A stretch of 64,000 bases of DNA, taken from contig JAVBTA010000003.1 in assembly GCA_031556375.1 (NCBI GenBank), positions 1-64,000 on the forward strand, in the 5' to 3' direction. This document shows, one piece after another, positions 55,955-63,865 of this stretch. Both the position numbers and the translations under genes were made by a program. This DNA is from BNXB01 sp031556375. GTDB taxonomy: Bacteria > Bacteroidota > Bacteroidia > Bacteroidales > Azobacteroidaceae. Numbering within the stretch: position 1 is the first letter of the stretch; every line of letters begins with the position of its first letter. The notes under the pieces are model-generated. The model had not been told where the DNA came from and searched no databases. It saw nothing but the letters and a program-made list of their open reading frames with translations.

Positions 55955-55977
55955 AGAGCGAAAGACGGGACTCGAAC
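55955..55977 (-). mobile_element. tRNA 3'-end fragment, candidate attachment site
   Basis: The minus strand reads GGTTCGAGTCCCGTC then TTTCGCTC, the T-loop and 3' acceptor half of a tRNA, and then stops matching. The T stem cannot close because one G is absent at the fragment edge, and there is no D or anticodon arm. This is what remains when an element integrates into a tRNA 3' end. The restored full tRNA would be at the other end, to the right of this window. Confidence 0.6.
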
Positions 55978-56397
55978 CGTCCTCGCTTATATTGTTGTAA
56001 ATTAATGCTTTCCAAATTCTTTCAAAAAAAGGAGTACCGATTTAGTACCTTTTTTATGTCATAATTTGTCTTACGAATGTCTCACACATTCTGCTTAACT
56101 TTGCGGGTTCAAAATTAGACATTATTTCTGAAACTGCCAAATATCTATCAATCAAATTTTTCGAATCAATGCAAAGTGCAAGCCTATATGTAAATAGGCT
56201 TGCACTTTGCATTGACAGATTTAAACACAGGCTATTCCAGTGATATATTATTCTAAAATAGCCTTGCCTTTTAAACCTTAAATGAAAGAATACTCCTGCA
56301 TTATGGAAAATTACACCTCCTACCCTCAAAATCCATTATTTTTTATTTCGGGTTGAAAATTTTGGTTTTTCCTTGATCTTTCATAAACATTTTTTAA
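55978..56397. other. Gene-free stretch at the island edge
   Basis: There is no supported protein gene. It contains an imperfect AAAAAAGG(A)GTAC/GTACC-TTTTTT hairpin near 56024-56057 and a very strong 22-base hairpin at 56166-56215. A minus-strand frame at 56054-56329 runs through that hairpin and matches nothing I know. An integrase might be expected near an attachment site, but I see none. Confidence 0.5.
56166..56215. repeat. 22-base perfect inverted repeat with six-base loop
   Basis: Arms at 56166-56187 and 56194-56215 (reading TCAATGCAAAGTGCAAGCCT onward) are exact complements around ATGTAA. It may be a bidirectional terminator closing the element's transcripts or a transfer/recombination site. 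Confidence 0.75.
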
Positions 56398-57105
56398 CTA
56401 TAAAAATAATAGTTGTTCCTTATCTACCGGAGTGAGTAATACTCCATGAAAAGGCGCATCCAATTCCGGTTTTTGTTGGTAGAAATGAGGAATTATACGT
56501 AAAGAGCCATCCGGCGTTTCTTCCAATGAAAGTCGTCCTTTTGTCGGGACTTCAATACCTTCTATGCTTGGTCGCATTTCAATCAGTTGAGGAGATTTGT
56601 GACCATAGAGCATCGCTTTCAGGTTGGGTTCGACATCTTCCCATTTTACTCCCAAACGTTTTAATTGGTCTTTGTCAATACGGTTTTCATCGAATGGCTG
56701 GAATGTATTTTTCTGTGTTGATTCGCCCTCCTGACCTTGTTTTTGTGATTGTTGGTTTAATACTTCTTGAGGAGCAACCTTGTAAGAGGCAAGGCTTTTG
56801 TCATTCGGATCAATACGGATAAGTTTTTCAAGGAATTGCACGCCTTGTTCGAGTTTATCCATACTAAGCGCATAAAATCCGGTATGCTTCGGATTTTTGA
56901 CTTGCAGCATGAAGTTTTTGAAAAAATTCTCCAATACATTGGAATTCTTGTCAATTTTCAAAAAACTGCCTTCATTTTCTTTTATCGGATTGACTGTTTT
57001 GATTTTTCCTTCCTTGTCTAATCCTGCAACGGCTTTCAGGTTGCCGTCTTTTTCGTTTGTGACGAGCAATACTTTTTTGTCGTCAGATTTGATTTTTTCG
57101 TTCAT
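56398..57105 (-). CDS. DUF4099/DUF3945-type protein of conjugative elements, apparently shortened
   Basis: The 235-residue protein has an N-terminal region (VLLVTNEKDGNLKAVAGLDKEGKIKTV, then FLKIDKNSNVLENFFKNFM) and a DUF4099-like region (about 140-230, KRLGVKWEDVEPNLKAMLYGHKSPQLIEMRP). Both are typical of proteins carried on Bacteroides conjugative transposons. Those continue past the PFFG...LL segment, but this one stops at KEQLLFL. I read it as a truncated remnant or a short variant. Its function in the elements is unknown. Confidence 0.65.
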   Translation of the reverse strand: MNEKIKSDDKKVLLVTNEKDGNLKAVAGLDKEGKIKTVNPIKENEGSFLKIDKNSNVLENFFKNFMLQVKNPKHTGFYALSMDKLEQGVQFLEKLIRIDPNDKSLASYKVAPQEVLNQQSQKQGQEGESTQKNTFQPFDENRIDKDQLKRLGVKWEDVEPNLKAMLYGHKSPQLIEMRPSIEGIEVPTKGRLSLEETPDGSLRIIPHFYQQKPELDAPFHGVLLTPVDKEQLLFL

Positions 57106-57108
57106 GAT

Positions 57109-57162
57109 TTACGAATATTTAGTCCTGCATCAATATCAATGCGGGGACGAAAATATTCGTAA
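57109..57162. repeat. Fold-back just upstream of the DUF4099 gene
   Basis: TTACGAATATTT (57109-57120) pairs with AAATATTCGTAA (57151-57162), with inner GTCC/GGAC and GCAT/ATGC pairs. It lies 4 bases before the minus-strand ATG, so it would be in the leader or promoter. Confidence 0.55.
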
Positions 57163-57191
57163 GAGTTTGGTTATAAAAGGATATTGAATTT

Positions 57192-57228
57192 AGTGGCAGC
57201 TTGTGGCACTAAAGTGGTAGCTTGTGAC
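57192..57228. repeat. Tandem imperfect 16-base repeat
   Basis: AGTGGCAGCTTGTGGC and AGTGGTAGCTTGTGAC differ at two positions and are 21 bases apart, just past the stop of the HlyD-type gene. Confidence 0.6.
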
Positions 57229-57232
57229 TGAG

Positions 57233-57952
57233 TTAGTTTCGTTTTATAGAGTTAATGAACCTTTTAAGAAATGATTCACTAGATAAAAAAACAGTAGCTT
57301 TAGACTTTATTAGAGGAGAGTAGTCGAATTTATAATTATTCGTTGATATAAAACCATTTTTTAACTGAACTTCCACTTTGTAGCCTGCATCATTGTCAGG
57401 AATCGGATAAATCTTTGAAACTTCTCCATCTATAAGTCCATAGCTTTTTGCTGGAAAATCCATCAATTCAATTTTTACATTTTGGCCTAATTTTATCCTA
57501 TTTATTTTCTCTTGTGGAATCAATAAGATTCCATACACATTTCGAATATTTTCCGGAACAATTGAAAATAAAATATCTCCTTCATTAACAAAAGATTGAG
57601 TATGACAATTAATTAATAATCGTCCCTCAGATCGGGATTTGATTGGTATAATAGAATCATTTGCTTTGAGTGAGGCTAATACTTGATTTTTCTGGACATT
57701 TTCTCCGGATTCATTTAATTCTATAAATCCATTTTCCGAAGCTTTGACAATTTCACTTTCCGGTAAGCTATACAAGCCAACAGACATAGTAAGTGTTTCA
57801 GGATATGGTATAAAATACGATCCTATAATTACTCCAATAATGACAATTGAAATGACTGCTATTCCTTTCCTTAATAATACAGGTGGTATTTGTCCGACAA
57901 TATTGCGGACTTTTTCGCTGCGTAGTTCAATATCGTTTTTATTTTCAATCAT
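57233..57952 (-). CDS. HlyD-family secretion adaptor
   Basis: The 239-residue periplasmic adaptor has one membrane helix (about 29-50, IAVISIVIIGVIIGSYF). A lipoyl-like hybrid domain follows (about 65-130, KASENGFIELNESGENVQKNQVLASLK, then RSEGRLLINC). The C-terminal beta-barrel region is about 135-215. It is short and lacks a long coiled coil. It starts 2 bases after the ABC exporter and should link that exporter to an outer-membrane partner for peptide export. No TolC-type gene is in the window. Confidence 0.85.
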   Translation of the reverse strand: MIENKNDIELRSEKVRNIVGQIPPVLLRKGIAVISIVIIGVIIGSYFIPYPETLTMSVGLYSLPESEIVKASENGFIELNESGENVQKNQVLASLKANDSIIPIKSRSEGRLLINCHTQSFVNEGDILFSIVPENIRNVYGILLIPQEKINRIKLGQNVKIELMDFPAKSYGLIDGEVSKIYPIPDNDAGYKVEVQLKNGFISTNNYKFDYSPLIKSKATVFLSSESFLKRFINSIKRN

Positions 57953-57954
57953 GG

Positions 57955-60165
57955 TTAATTTCCAAGTTCCAACTGGTTTTTTACTAATTCGTAATATTTT
58001 CCTTTCAATCGGGTTAGAGTTTCATGGTTGCCCTGTTCTACAATTTCACCGTTATCTAAAACAATTATCTGATCGGCATTTTTTACGGTGCTCAAACGAT
58101 GTGCTACGATCACAACCGTTTTACCTTTATAAAATTTAGATAGATTTTCTATAATTATTTTTTCATTATTGGCATCCAAAGCATTGGTTGCTTCATCAAA
58201 AAATAAAAATTGAGGATTTTTATAAACTGCACGTGCTATTAATAAACGTTGACGCTGTCCTTGGCTGATTCCCTGACCTTCCTGTCCGACTTTTGTATTG
58301 TAAGATAAAGGAAGTTGGGTAATGAAAGTGTCAATATTGGCAATTTCGGTAGCATGGCGTAAGCGGTTGGTATCTATTTCATCATCTGAAATGGCAATGT
58401 TCTGAGCAATGGATTCGGAGAAAATATATCCATCCTGCATTACAGCTCCACATTGGCTACGCCACCATGTTAAATTAAAACTGTCTAATGACTGTCTTCC
58501 TATAGTAATTTCTCCTTCAATCGGAGAGTAATGCCCTAATAAAAGTTTTACTAATGTGGTTTTTCCACTTCCACTTGCACCGACAATAGCAGTCACTTTT
58601 CCTTCCGGGATTTCCATATTAATGTTATTCAATACTTTTTTTGAATATGGGCCTTCATATTGAAATATCAGATTTCGAATATGAATAGTTTTATCGGATT
58701 TTTCAGCTAAAGAGGTAATAACCTTATTGTCATTTTCTTCATTTTTCCGTTCATGGATTTCATTCATCCGTTCCAAGCTGATATTTACATCCTGCCATTG
58801 ATATATGAAACTCATGATTTGTTCGACAGGCGAGTTCAATTGCCCGATAATGTATTGAACAGAAAGCATCATTCCTAACGTTAGATTTCCATGAATCACT
58901 GAGGTCGCTGCCAACACGGTAATCAAAATGTTTTTAATTTCGTTTATTGCGATGCTTCCTGCTTCCTGTGTTTGCTGTAAGGAAAGCGTTTGCAGGTTTA
59001 CATCGAATAAGTCTGCTTGTGTATCTTCCCATTCCCAACGTTTGCGTTGTTCACAGCCTTGTAGTTTGATTTCCTGCATACCGTTAATTAATTGGTAGGT
59101 TTTGGTTCGGTTGAGGGCTTGGTATTCAAAATATTTATAATCCAATATTCTTCTTTTTTTAAGGAAAAACAAAATCCAAATCCCATAGATAATACTTCCG
59201 ATAATGAATACCGCAAAGATTTGTATGTTATAAATCAACAAAACAATCCCGAAAACAATAAAACTAAATAGCGAAAATAATAAATTCAAAGTTTGAGCTG
59301 TAAGAAAACGTTCGATACGACTATGATCTTCGATGCGTTGCAATAAATCGCCTAACAGTTTGGTGTCGAAAAAACTCATCGGTAATTTCATTAATTTGAT
59401 GAAAAAATCTGAAATTAATGAAATATTGATCCGCGTACTGATATGCAGCAAAATCCGGCGACGGATAAAATCGATGCTTGTCCGCCCCAATAATAACATT
59501 AATTGTGCCAACAATATGAGCCATATAAAGCTGATATTCTGATTGGCAATACCAGTGTCAACAATGGCTTGGGTTAAAAATGGAAAAATTAATTGCAGCA
59601 AGCTACCAATCAATAATCCTAAAATCAATTGTCCAAAGAATTTTTTATATTGAAGAAAATATTTGGATAGAAAATTGATCTTATTTTTAGGATTATTTTT
59701 TCCTTCTTCCCCCTGTCCATAGAATTGAGCAGTTGGTTCCAAAAATAAGGCAACTCCCTTTTCTGTTCCATTAGTTCGCGTACTGATCCAATGATTTAGA
59801 AATTCTTCCTGAGTATATTTTAATAAACCCTTTCCCGGATCGGCAACATGAAATGTATATTTTTTTTTACGGTTTCTTTTTATTTCATAAACAACTACAA
59901 AATGATCTTGATTCCAGTGAACAATACAAGGCAACGGAACGTTTTCTGTCAATCTTTCAAATGTAAGCCGACCGCCATTTGTTCTAAATCCAATTTTTTC
60001 GGCAGCTTTGCTAATTCTTAAAAGAGAAACCCCCGCATATCCAATTGACATATCGGTTCTAAACTTTTCTATTTCGTAATATCGGCCATAAAATAAGGCA
60101 ATCATGGAAAGACACGATGGTCCACAGTCTTTAGAGTCCGGTTGTTCTATAAATGGAAATTTCAT
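57955..60165 (-). CDS. Peptidase-containing ABC exporter (C39 peptidase, PCAT type)
   Basis: The 736-residue protein cleaves leader peptides after a double glycine and exports the product. The C39 peptidase (about 1-130) has Cys14 in SKDCGPSC, His88 in WNQDHFVVV and Asp109 in VADPG. Six membrane helices lie at about 165-450. The ATPase (about 490-730) has Walker A GASGSGKTTL, signature ISQGQRQR and Walker B FLFFDEATNALD. It matches the double-glycine leader of the 63866 precursor. Intact and co-transcribed with its neighbours. Confidence 0.93.
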   Translation of the reverse strand: MKFPFIEQPDSKDCGPSCLSMIALFYGRYYEIEKFRTDMSIGYAGVSLLRISKAAEKIGFRTNGGRLTFERLTENVPLPCIVHWNQDHFVVVYEIKRNRKKKYTFHVADPGKGLLKYTQEEFLNHWISTRTNGTEKGVALFLEPTAQFYGQGEEGKNNPKNKINFLSKYFLQYKKFFGQLILGLLIGSLLQLIFPFLTQAIVDTGIANQNISFIWLILLAQLMLLLGRTSIDFIRRRILLHISTRINISLISDFFIKLMKLPMSFFDTKLLGDLLQRIEDHSRIERFLTAQTLNLLFSLFSFIVFGIVLLIYNIQIFAVFIIGSIIYGIWILFFLKKRRILDYKYFEYQALNRTKTYQLINGMQEIKLQGCEQRKRWEWEDTQADLFDVNLQTLSLQQTQEAGSIAINEIKNILITVLAATSVIHGNLTLGMMLSVQYIIGQLNSPVEQIMSFIYQWQDVNISLERMNEIHERKNEENDNKVITSLAEKSDKTIHIRNLIFQYEGPYSKKVLNNINMEIPEGKVTAIVGASGSGKTTLVKLLLGHYSPIEGEITIGRQSLDSFNLTWWRSQCGAVMQDGYIFSESIAQNIAISDDEIDTNRLRHATEIANIDTFITQLPLSYNTKVGQEGQGISQGQRQRLLIARAVYKNPQFLFFDEATNALDANNEKIIIENLSKFYKGKTVVIVAHRLSTVKNADQIIVLDNGEIVEQGNHETLTRLKGKYYELVKNQLELGN

Positions 60166-60174
60166 TTTGTTTTT

Positions 60175-62532
60175 TTAATTTGCCCTGTTTAAGATTTCCG
60201 AATTTCCGCTGTTAGAAGGTGTTATTTTAGATTTTATGACATTGAATTTATAAATAATACTAATTTTGACTCCTCTCAGGTCATAATCCCCCCTACTTCC
60301 AGAACGAATATTGAGGTAACGAGAATCCCAGTTATTCCAATTCGAACCATTAAAAAGATCTGTGCCCTCGAGCGACACAATTAATTTGTCATGAATGAAT
60401 TTTCCAAGTAATCCGATTGTTAAATTGTTGGATGGAAATTCCTCAGCTAATACATAATAGCCGCGACTGATGTATGAAAAAGTTTGGTACAAAGAAAATC
60501 TATCGGACAAAGCGATGTTATTGTTTAAACCAAATGTCCATTGAGGCTTGTTTAACTCAATCGTTTGATTTAGATAGGGGACTTTCAGATTTGGGACATT
60601 GACCGAGGTTGTTGCATTGACCGACCATTTTTTATAGGTAAGAAAATAATTTAACGAAAAATTAAATTCTTCGCTTTTAGGAATATTGATCGGGATTGTT
60701 TTTACTCCGTTAGGTTTATTTTCATCGGCAATGGTCGTTTGATAGATTTGGTCCTTATTTTTCACATAAGCGGCTTCTAGAGACCAATGATCCCATAGGC
60801 TTGTTGTTAAAGACAGATTGTGAATATAGCAAGGTTTGATATATGGAGAACCGGAAATGTATGACAGAGAGTCTTCGTAAAAGATAATCGGACTCATATC
60901 TCTGTAGTTAGGACGGGTTATTTTTTTTGAATAATTCAATTCAAACGAAACATGGTCACTCAAGGAATAAGAAGCGGTAATGTCAGGAAAAATATCAGAA
61001 AAATATCGTTGTACGGGAATCGAAACATCATCCTCTGTCGTATTAATCGATACCTTATCATACTCGTAACGCACCCCCATTGAGAGATTGAATTTTTCCC
61101 ATGATTTTTTTGTTTGAAAATAGATCGCTAAAATTTCATCATTGAGTTTATTTTTCAAGAATTCATTGCTGGTAATATAATTGGTATTTGTTTGGTTGTC
61201 AATATAAGTGTATTTAACTCCCATCGAAGATTTAAATTCATTCCATAAATTAGCTCCATATTGTGAAGACAACGTATAGATGTGATAACGATTGTCTGTC
61301 TTGAAATTAGTATTGCTTGTCAGGTTTGAAGTTTCGTTATATTCTGCAATTTCATTATTTGAAGAAAATTTACGCAATGCATAATCGGCAAAAACATTGA
61401 AATAATGGTCATTATCTTTGCGATAGGTATAATAAGCGCTGAGTATGTTTCGCTTGGGCGTATTTATGGTTCTTTGGTCAATTGATCGTTTTTCGGAAAG
61501 GCTGTCAGGAATACCGAAATATTGTTTCTTGGGAATGTGATCTTCATCATTTGAAAAAGAACCAGTATATTGAACTCCTATTTTGCTTGATTTCGTCAAA
61601 TCAAAATTAAATATTCCGGCAATTCTGTTTTCTGACGAAGTTGATAATATATGATAATACAAATCATTATAAAAATCGTAAGTTGGATAAGAGACCTCCC
61701 GAAAACTTTGCTCTGTTATTTTATTATGCGATAATCCATACGCATAAGTTAAACGAGCTGAAAAAGCACCTTTTTTCAAATCAAAACGAACCAAACTATT
61801 ATTCGAATATTTTTTATAAAAAGAGGATACATTCTGGACTTGGAACCCGATCAAATCTTTCACTTTTGGAATTGTTTTTATACGGATGACTGCCCTATAT
61901 GTCGCATCATAAGTTGATGAAGGATTTCTGTCAACTGTTATTTCTGCAACATCTTCTCCTTTTAACAAGTCTAATTCCATCAAATTTTTGACTTCTTTGT
62001 CATCAATATATATCAGAGGTTTTCCTTTTCCCAAAACAGTCCATTGGTTGTTAATTTTCATTACGCCAGGAAGTTGTGGGAAAATATCAACAACACTACC
62101 TAAGTCTTTGAGAGGTGAATTACGGACATTCACCTTAATTTTACTGCCATCTGACTTTACAGCTTGTCTGTTTGCTGCAACAACCACCTCATTTAGTAAA
62201 AAAGTTTTATTTTGCAAGTAAATAGTATCTAAAATATAAAATTCGTTATTTGAATTAAGTTCCTTTGTTATTGGCTCATAACCAAAAGCATATATTTTCA
62301 ATAACAAATGCCTATTTTCTGTAATCTTCATCTCAAATTCCTGTTTTTCAAATGATTGGGAAACCAAAAGCACGGAATCATTCTGTGAATTGTAAATATC
62401 TACCTGATAAATAGAAATATTTTCGTTGTTATTACCCAATACCACTCCTTTCACATGCTGCTGAGCAGATGCAGCAAGTGAAAGAAAGATGAAAGCAAAA
62501 GTGAATAAAATAGTTTTACAGGGCATTTTCAT
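60175..62532 (-). CDS. Outer-membrane beta-barrel protein of the peptide operon
   Basis: The 785-residue protein has a signal peptide ending in AASAQQ and a small N-terminal beta-domain (about 25-115). A plug-like region follows (about 120-225, LNEVVVAANRQAVKSDGSKIKV, PQLPGVMKINNQWTVLGKGKPLIYIDDKEV), then a long barrel of the outer-membrane beta-barrel type. It resembles TonB receptors but has no STN domain. It overlaps the maturase gene by 17 bases and precedes the exporter by 9. It may take the peptide across the outer membrane, bind a signal, or give self-protection; sequence does not decide. Confidence 0.85.
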   Translation of the reverse strand: MKMPCKTILFTFAFIFLSLAASAQQHVKGVVLGNNNENISIYQVDIYNSQNDSVLLVSQSFEKQEFEMKITENRHLLLKIYAFGYEPITKELNSNNEFYILDTIYLQNKTFLLNEVVVAANRQAVKSDGSKIKVNVRNSPLKDLGSVVDIFPQLPGVMKINNQWTVLGKGKPLIYIDDKEVKNLMELDLLKGEDVAEITVDRNPSSTYDATYRAVIRIKTIPKVKDLIGFQVQNVSSFYKKYSNNSLVRFDLKKGAFSARLTYAYGLSHNKITEQSFREVSYPTYDFYNDLYYHILSTSSENRIAGIFNFDLTKSSKIGVQYTGSFSNDEDHIPKKQYFGIPDSLSEKRSIDQRTINTPKRNILSAYYTYRKDNDHYFNVFADYALRKFSSNNEIAEYNETSNLTSNTNFKTDNRYHIYTLSSQYGANLWNEFKSSMGVKYTYIDNQTNTNYITSNEFLKNKLNDEILAIYFQTKKSWEKFNLSMGVRYEYDKVSINTTEDDVSIPVQRYFSDIFPDITASYSLSDHVSFELNYSKKITRPNYRDMSPIIFYEDSLSYISGSPYIKPCYIHNLSLTTSLWDHWSLEAAYVKNKDQIYQTTIADENKPNGVKTIPINIPKSEEFNFSLNYFLTYKKWSVNATTSVNVPNLKVPYLNQTIELNKPQWTFGLNNNIALSDRFSLYQTFSYISRGYYVLAEEFPSNNLTIGLLGKFIHDKLIVSLEGTDLFNGSNWNNWDSRYLNIRSGSRGDYDLRGVKISIIYKFNVIKSKITPSNSGNSEILNRAN

Positions 62533-63781
62533 TTGTTTTATTATATAGTATTGGGAGTAAATCTACTAACTTTGTTTTATAAAAGGAACAATATGTCTTC
62601 TTTTTCTCTTTCTTATTTCTTATACGATCTAAAGGGCAGCCTCCTCCACAAATAGGAAAAACATTACAATTAGAACATTCCTCATCCAAAAATGGGTCTT
62701 CCTCAAAAGCAGCTTCAGATAAACGGGTCAAGGATATATTTTTTTCTAAAATATTTCCGACAGACAGATGATTATTTCCAAGATTTTCGATGCATTTATA
62801 AATATTTCCTTCAGGATCAATGGCAAATTGATTCTCACTTCTGTACATACAAGGGAGAGCCAAATCCAATTTAGAATTATATTTACCTTTTGAGTTTAAA
62901 CAAATCCTTGATTTAATAAACTCAAATTGGTCATTAGGATTAAAGCAAATGCCTTCATTATCAAAATTTGTTCTGTTTTGAACTAAGTTATAATTTATAA
63001 AAAGTTTTTTATTAATATGTTCAGCAAATTGATCCCTGAATAGATGAGAGATATCATCAAAAGCGCTAATGTTTGTTTTGTCTATTGCGGTCTGGATGTA
63101 TATGGGTATATCTGTATGTTGTAGTATATTGTGAATATTATTTGATATTACTTCAAAAGATCCTTTCCCATTTTTAAAATACCTTCTTTTATTATGTGTT
63201 TCAAAAGTTCCGTCCATTGATATCTGTATTCTCAACAAATTTATGTTTTTCAATTCATTAATTCTTTTTTTATTGAATAAACTTCCATTTGTAATCATAG
63301 AAGAAGTAAATTTTATTTCTTTATCTATCAATTTTTGAGAAATGGACAAAATATTTTTGAATCCTATCATAGGCTCTCCTCCAAACCAAATAATCGAAAT
63401 TTTTTTGTTTTTATTTTTTTCTAAATAGGAAACAATAGCATTTTCAACTTCTTCTTTCATTATAGATTTAGATACTTTTTTATTCCCCTCTTCAAAGCAA
63501 TAGAAACATGAAAAATTACAATTCATTGATGGTGCAATATAGAGTACTACGCAATTTCCCGAGAACGAAGATCGATAGCATAAATATTTGAATTTATTAA
63601 ATTCTTTATCATGTTCTGCCAAAATTCCATTTGCAATCAATTTATTTCTAATATTTTCGTTACTTTCAATTTCTGCTATTTGATTATTATGAATTTTGAC
63701 AAAAGCTCCTGAAAGAGAATTATATATCAAACTATAGTGAATATTTTTATTGACAATGTTATATTTTGAGATCGTTTCCAT
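62516..63781 (-). CDS. Radical SAM/SPASM peptide maturase
   Basis: The 421-residue enzyme has the radical SAM cluster motif Cys88-x3-Cys92-x2-Cys95 (CNFSCFYC) and the SAM-binding GGEP in WFGGEPM. A C-terminal SPASM domain has seven cysteines (311, 330, 369, 372, 378, 382, 398) for extra iron-sulfur clusters. An N-terminal region (about 1-75) probably binds the leader. It should modify the core of the adjacent double-glycine precursor, for instance by thioether or carbon-carbon links. The start follows a hairpin by 14 bases. Confidence 0.9.
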   Translation of the reverse strand: METISKYNIVNKNIHYSLIYNSLSGAFVKIHNNQIAEIESNENIRNKLIANGILAEHDKEFNKFKYLCYRSSFSGNCVVLYIAPSMNCNFSCFYCFEEGNKKVSKSIMKEEVENAIVSYLEKNKNKKISIIWFGGEPMIGFKNILSISQKLIDKEIKFTSSMITNGSLFNKKRINELKNINLLRIQISMDGTFETHNKRRYFKNGKGSFEVISNNIHNILQHTDIPIYIQTAIDKTNISAFDDISHLFRDQFAEHINKKLFINYNLVQNRTNFDNEGICFNPNDQFEFIKSRICLNSKGKYNSKLDLALPCMYRSENQFAIDPEGNIYKCIENLGNNHLSVGNILEKNISLTRLSEAAFEEDPFLDEECSNCNVFPICGGGCPLDRIRNKKEKKKTYCSFYKTKLVDLLPILYNKTNENAL

Positions 63782-63796
63782 AAATTAGTTTATTGT

Positions 63797-63835
63797 TTAG
63801 AAGCGATAGATTGATAAAAAATCTATCGCTTCTAA
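63797..63835. terminator. Hairpin between the precursor and maturase genes
   Basis: A perfect 15-base stem (TTAGAAGCGATAGAT and its complement) with a nine-base loop. No long T run follows on the minus strand, so it looks like a partial terminator or mRNA-stabilising structure that would keep the precursor in excess over the enzymes. Confidence 0.6.
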
Positions 63836-63865
63836 TTTTCAGTACTAAGTAGTTCGATTTAGGAC

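Noticed and set aside
55955..55990. A complete tRNA gene on the minus strand
   Set aside because: Only the T-loop and 3' acceptor half are present; the T stem does not close and no anticodon arm exists to the right.
56054..56329. 91-codon minus-strand frame at the island edge
   Set aside because: It crosses the 22-base perfect hairpin, whose palindromic sequence explains part of the peptide, and it resembles no known protein, including integrases.
57171..57232. Open frame after the HlyD stop reading QSQATTLVPQAATKF
   Set aside because: There is no start codon and it follows an in-frame stop. The pattern comes from the tandem repeat.
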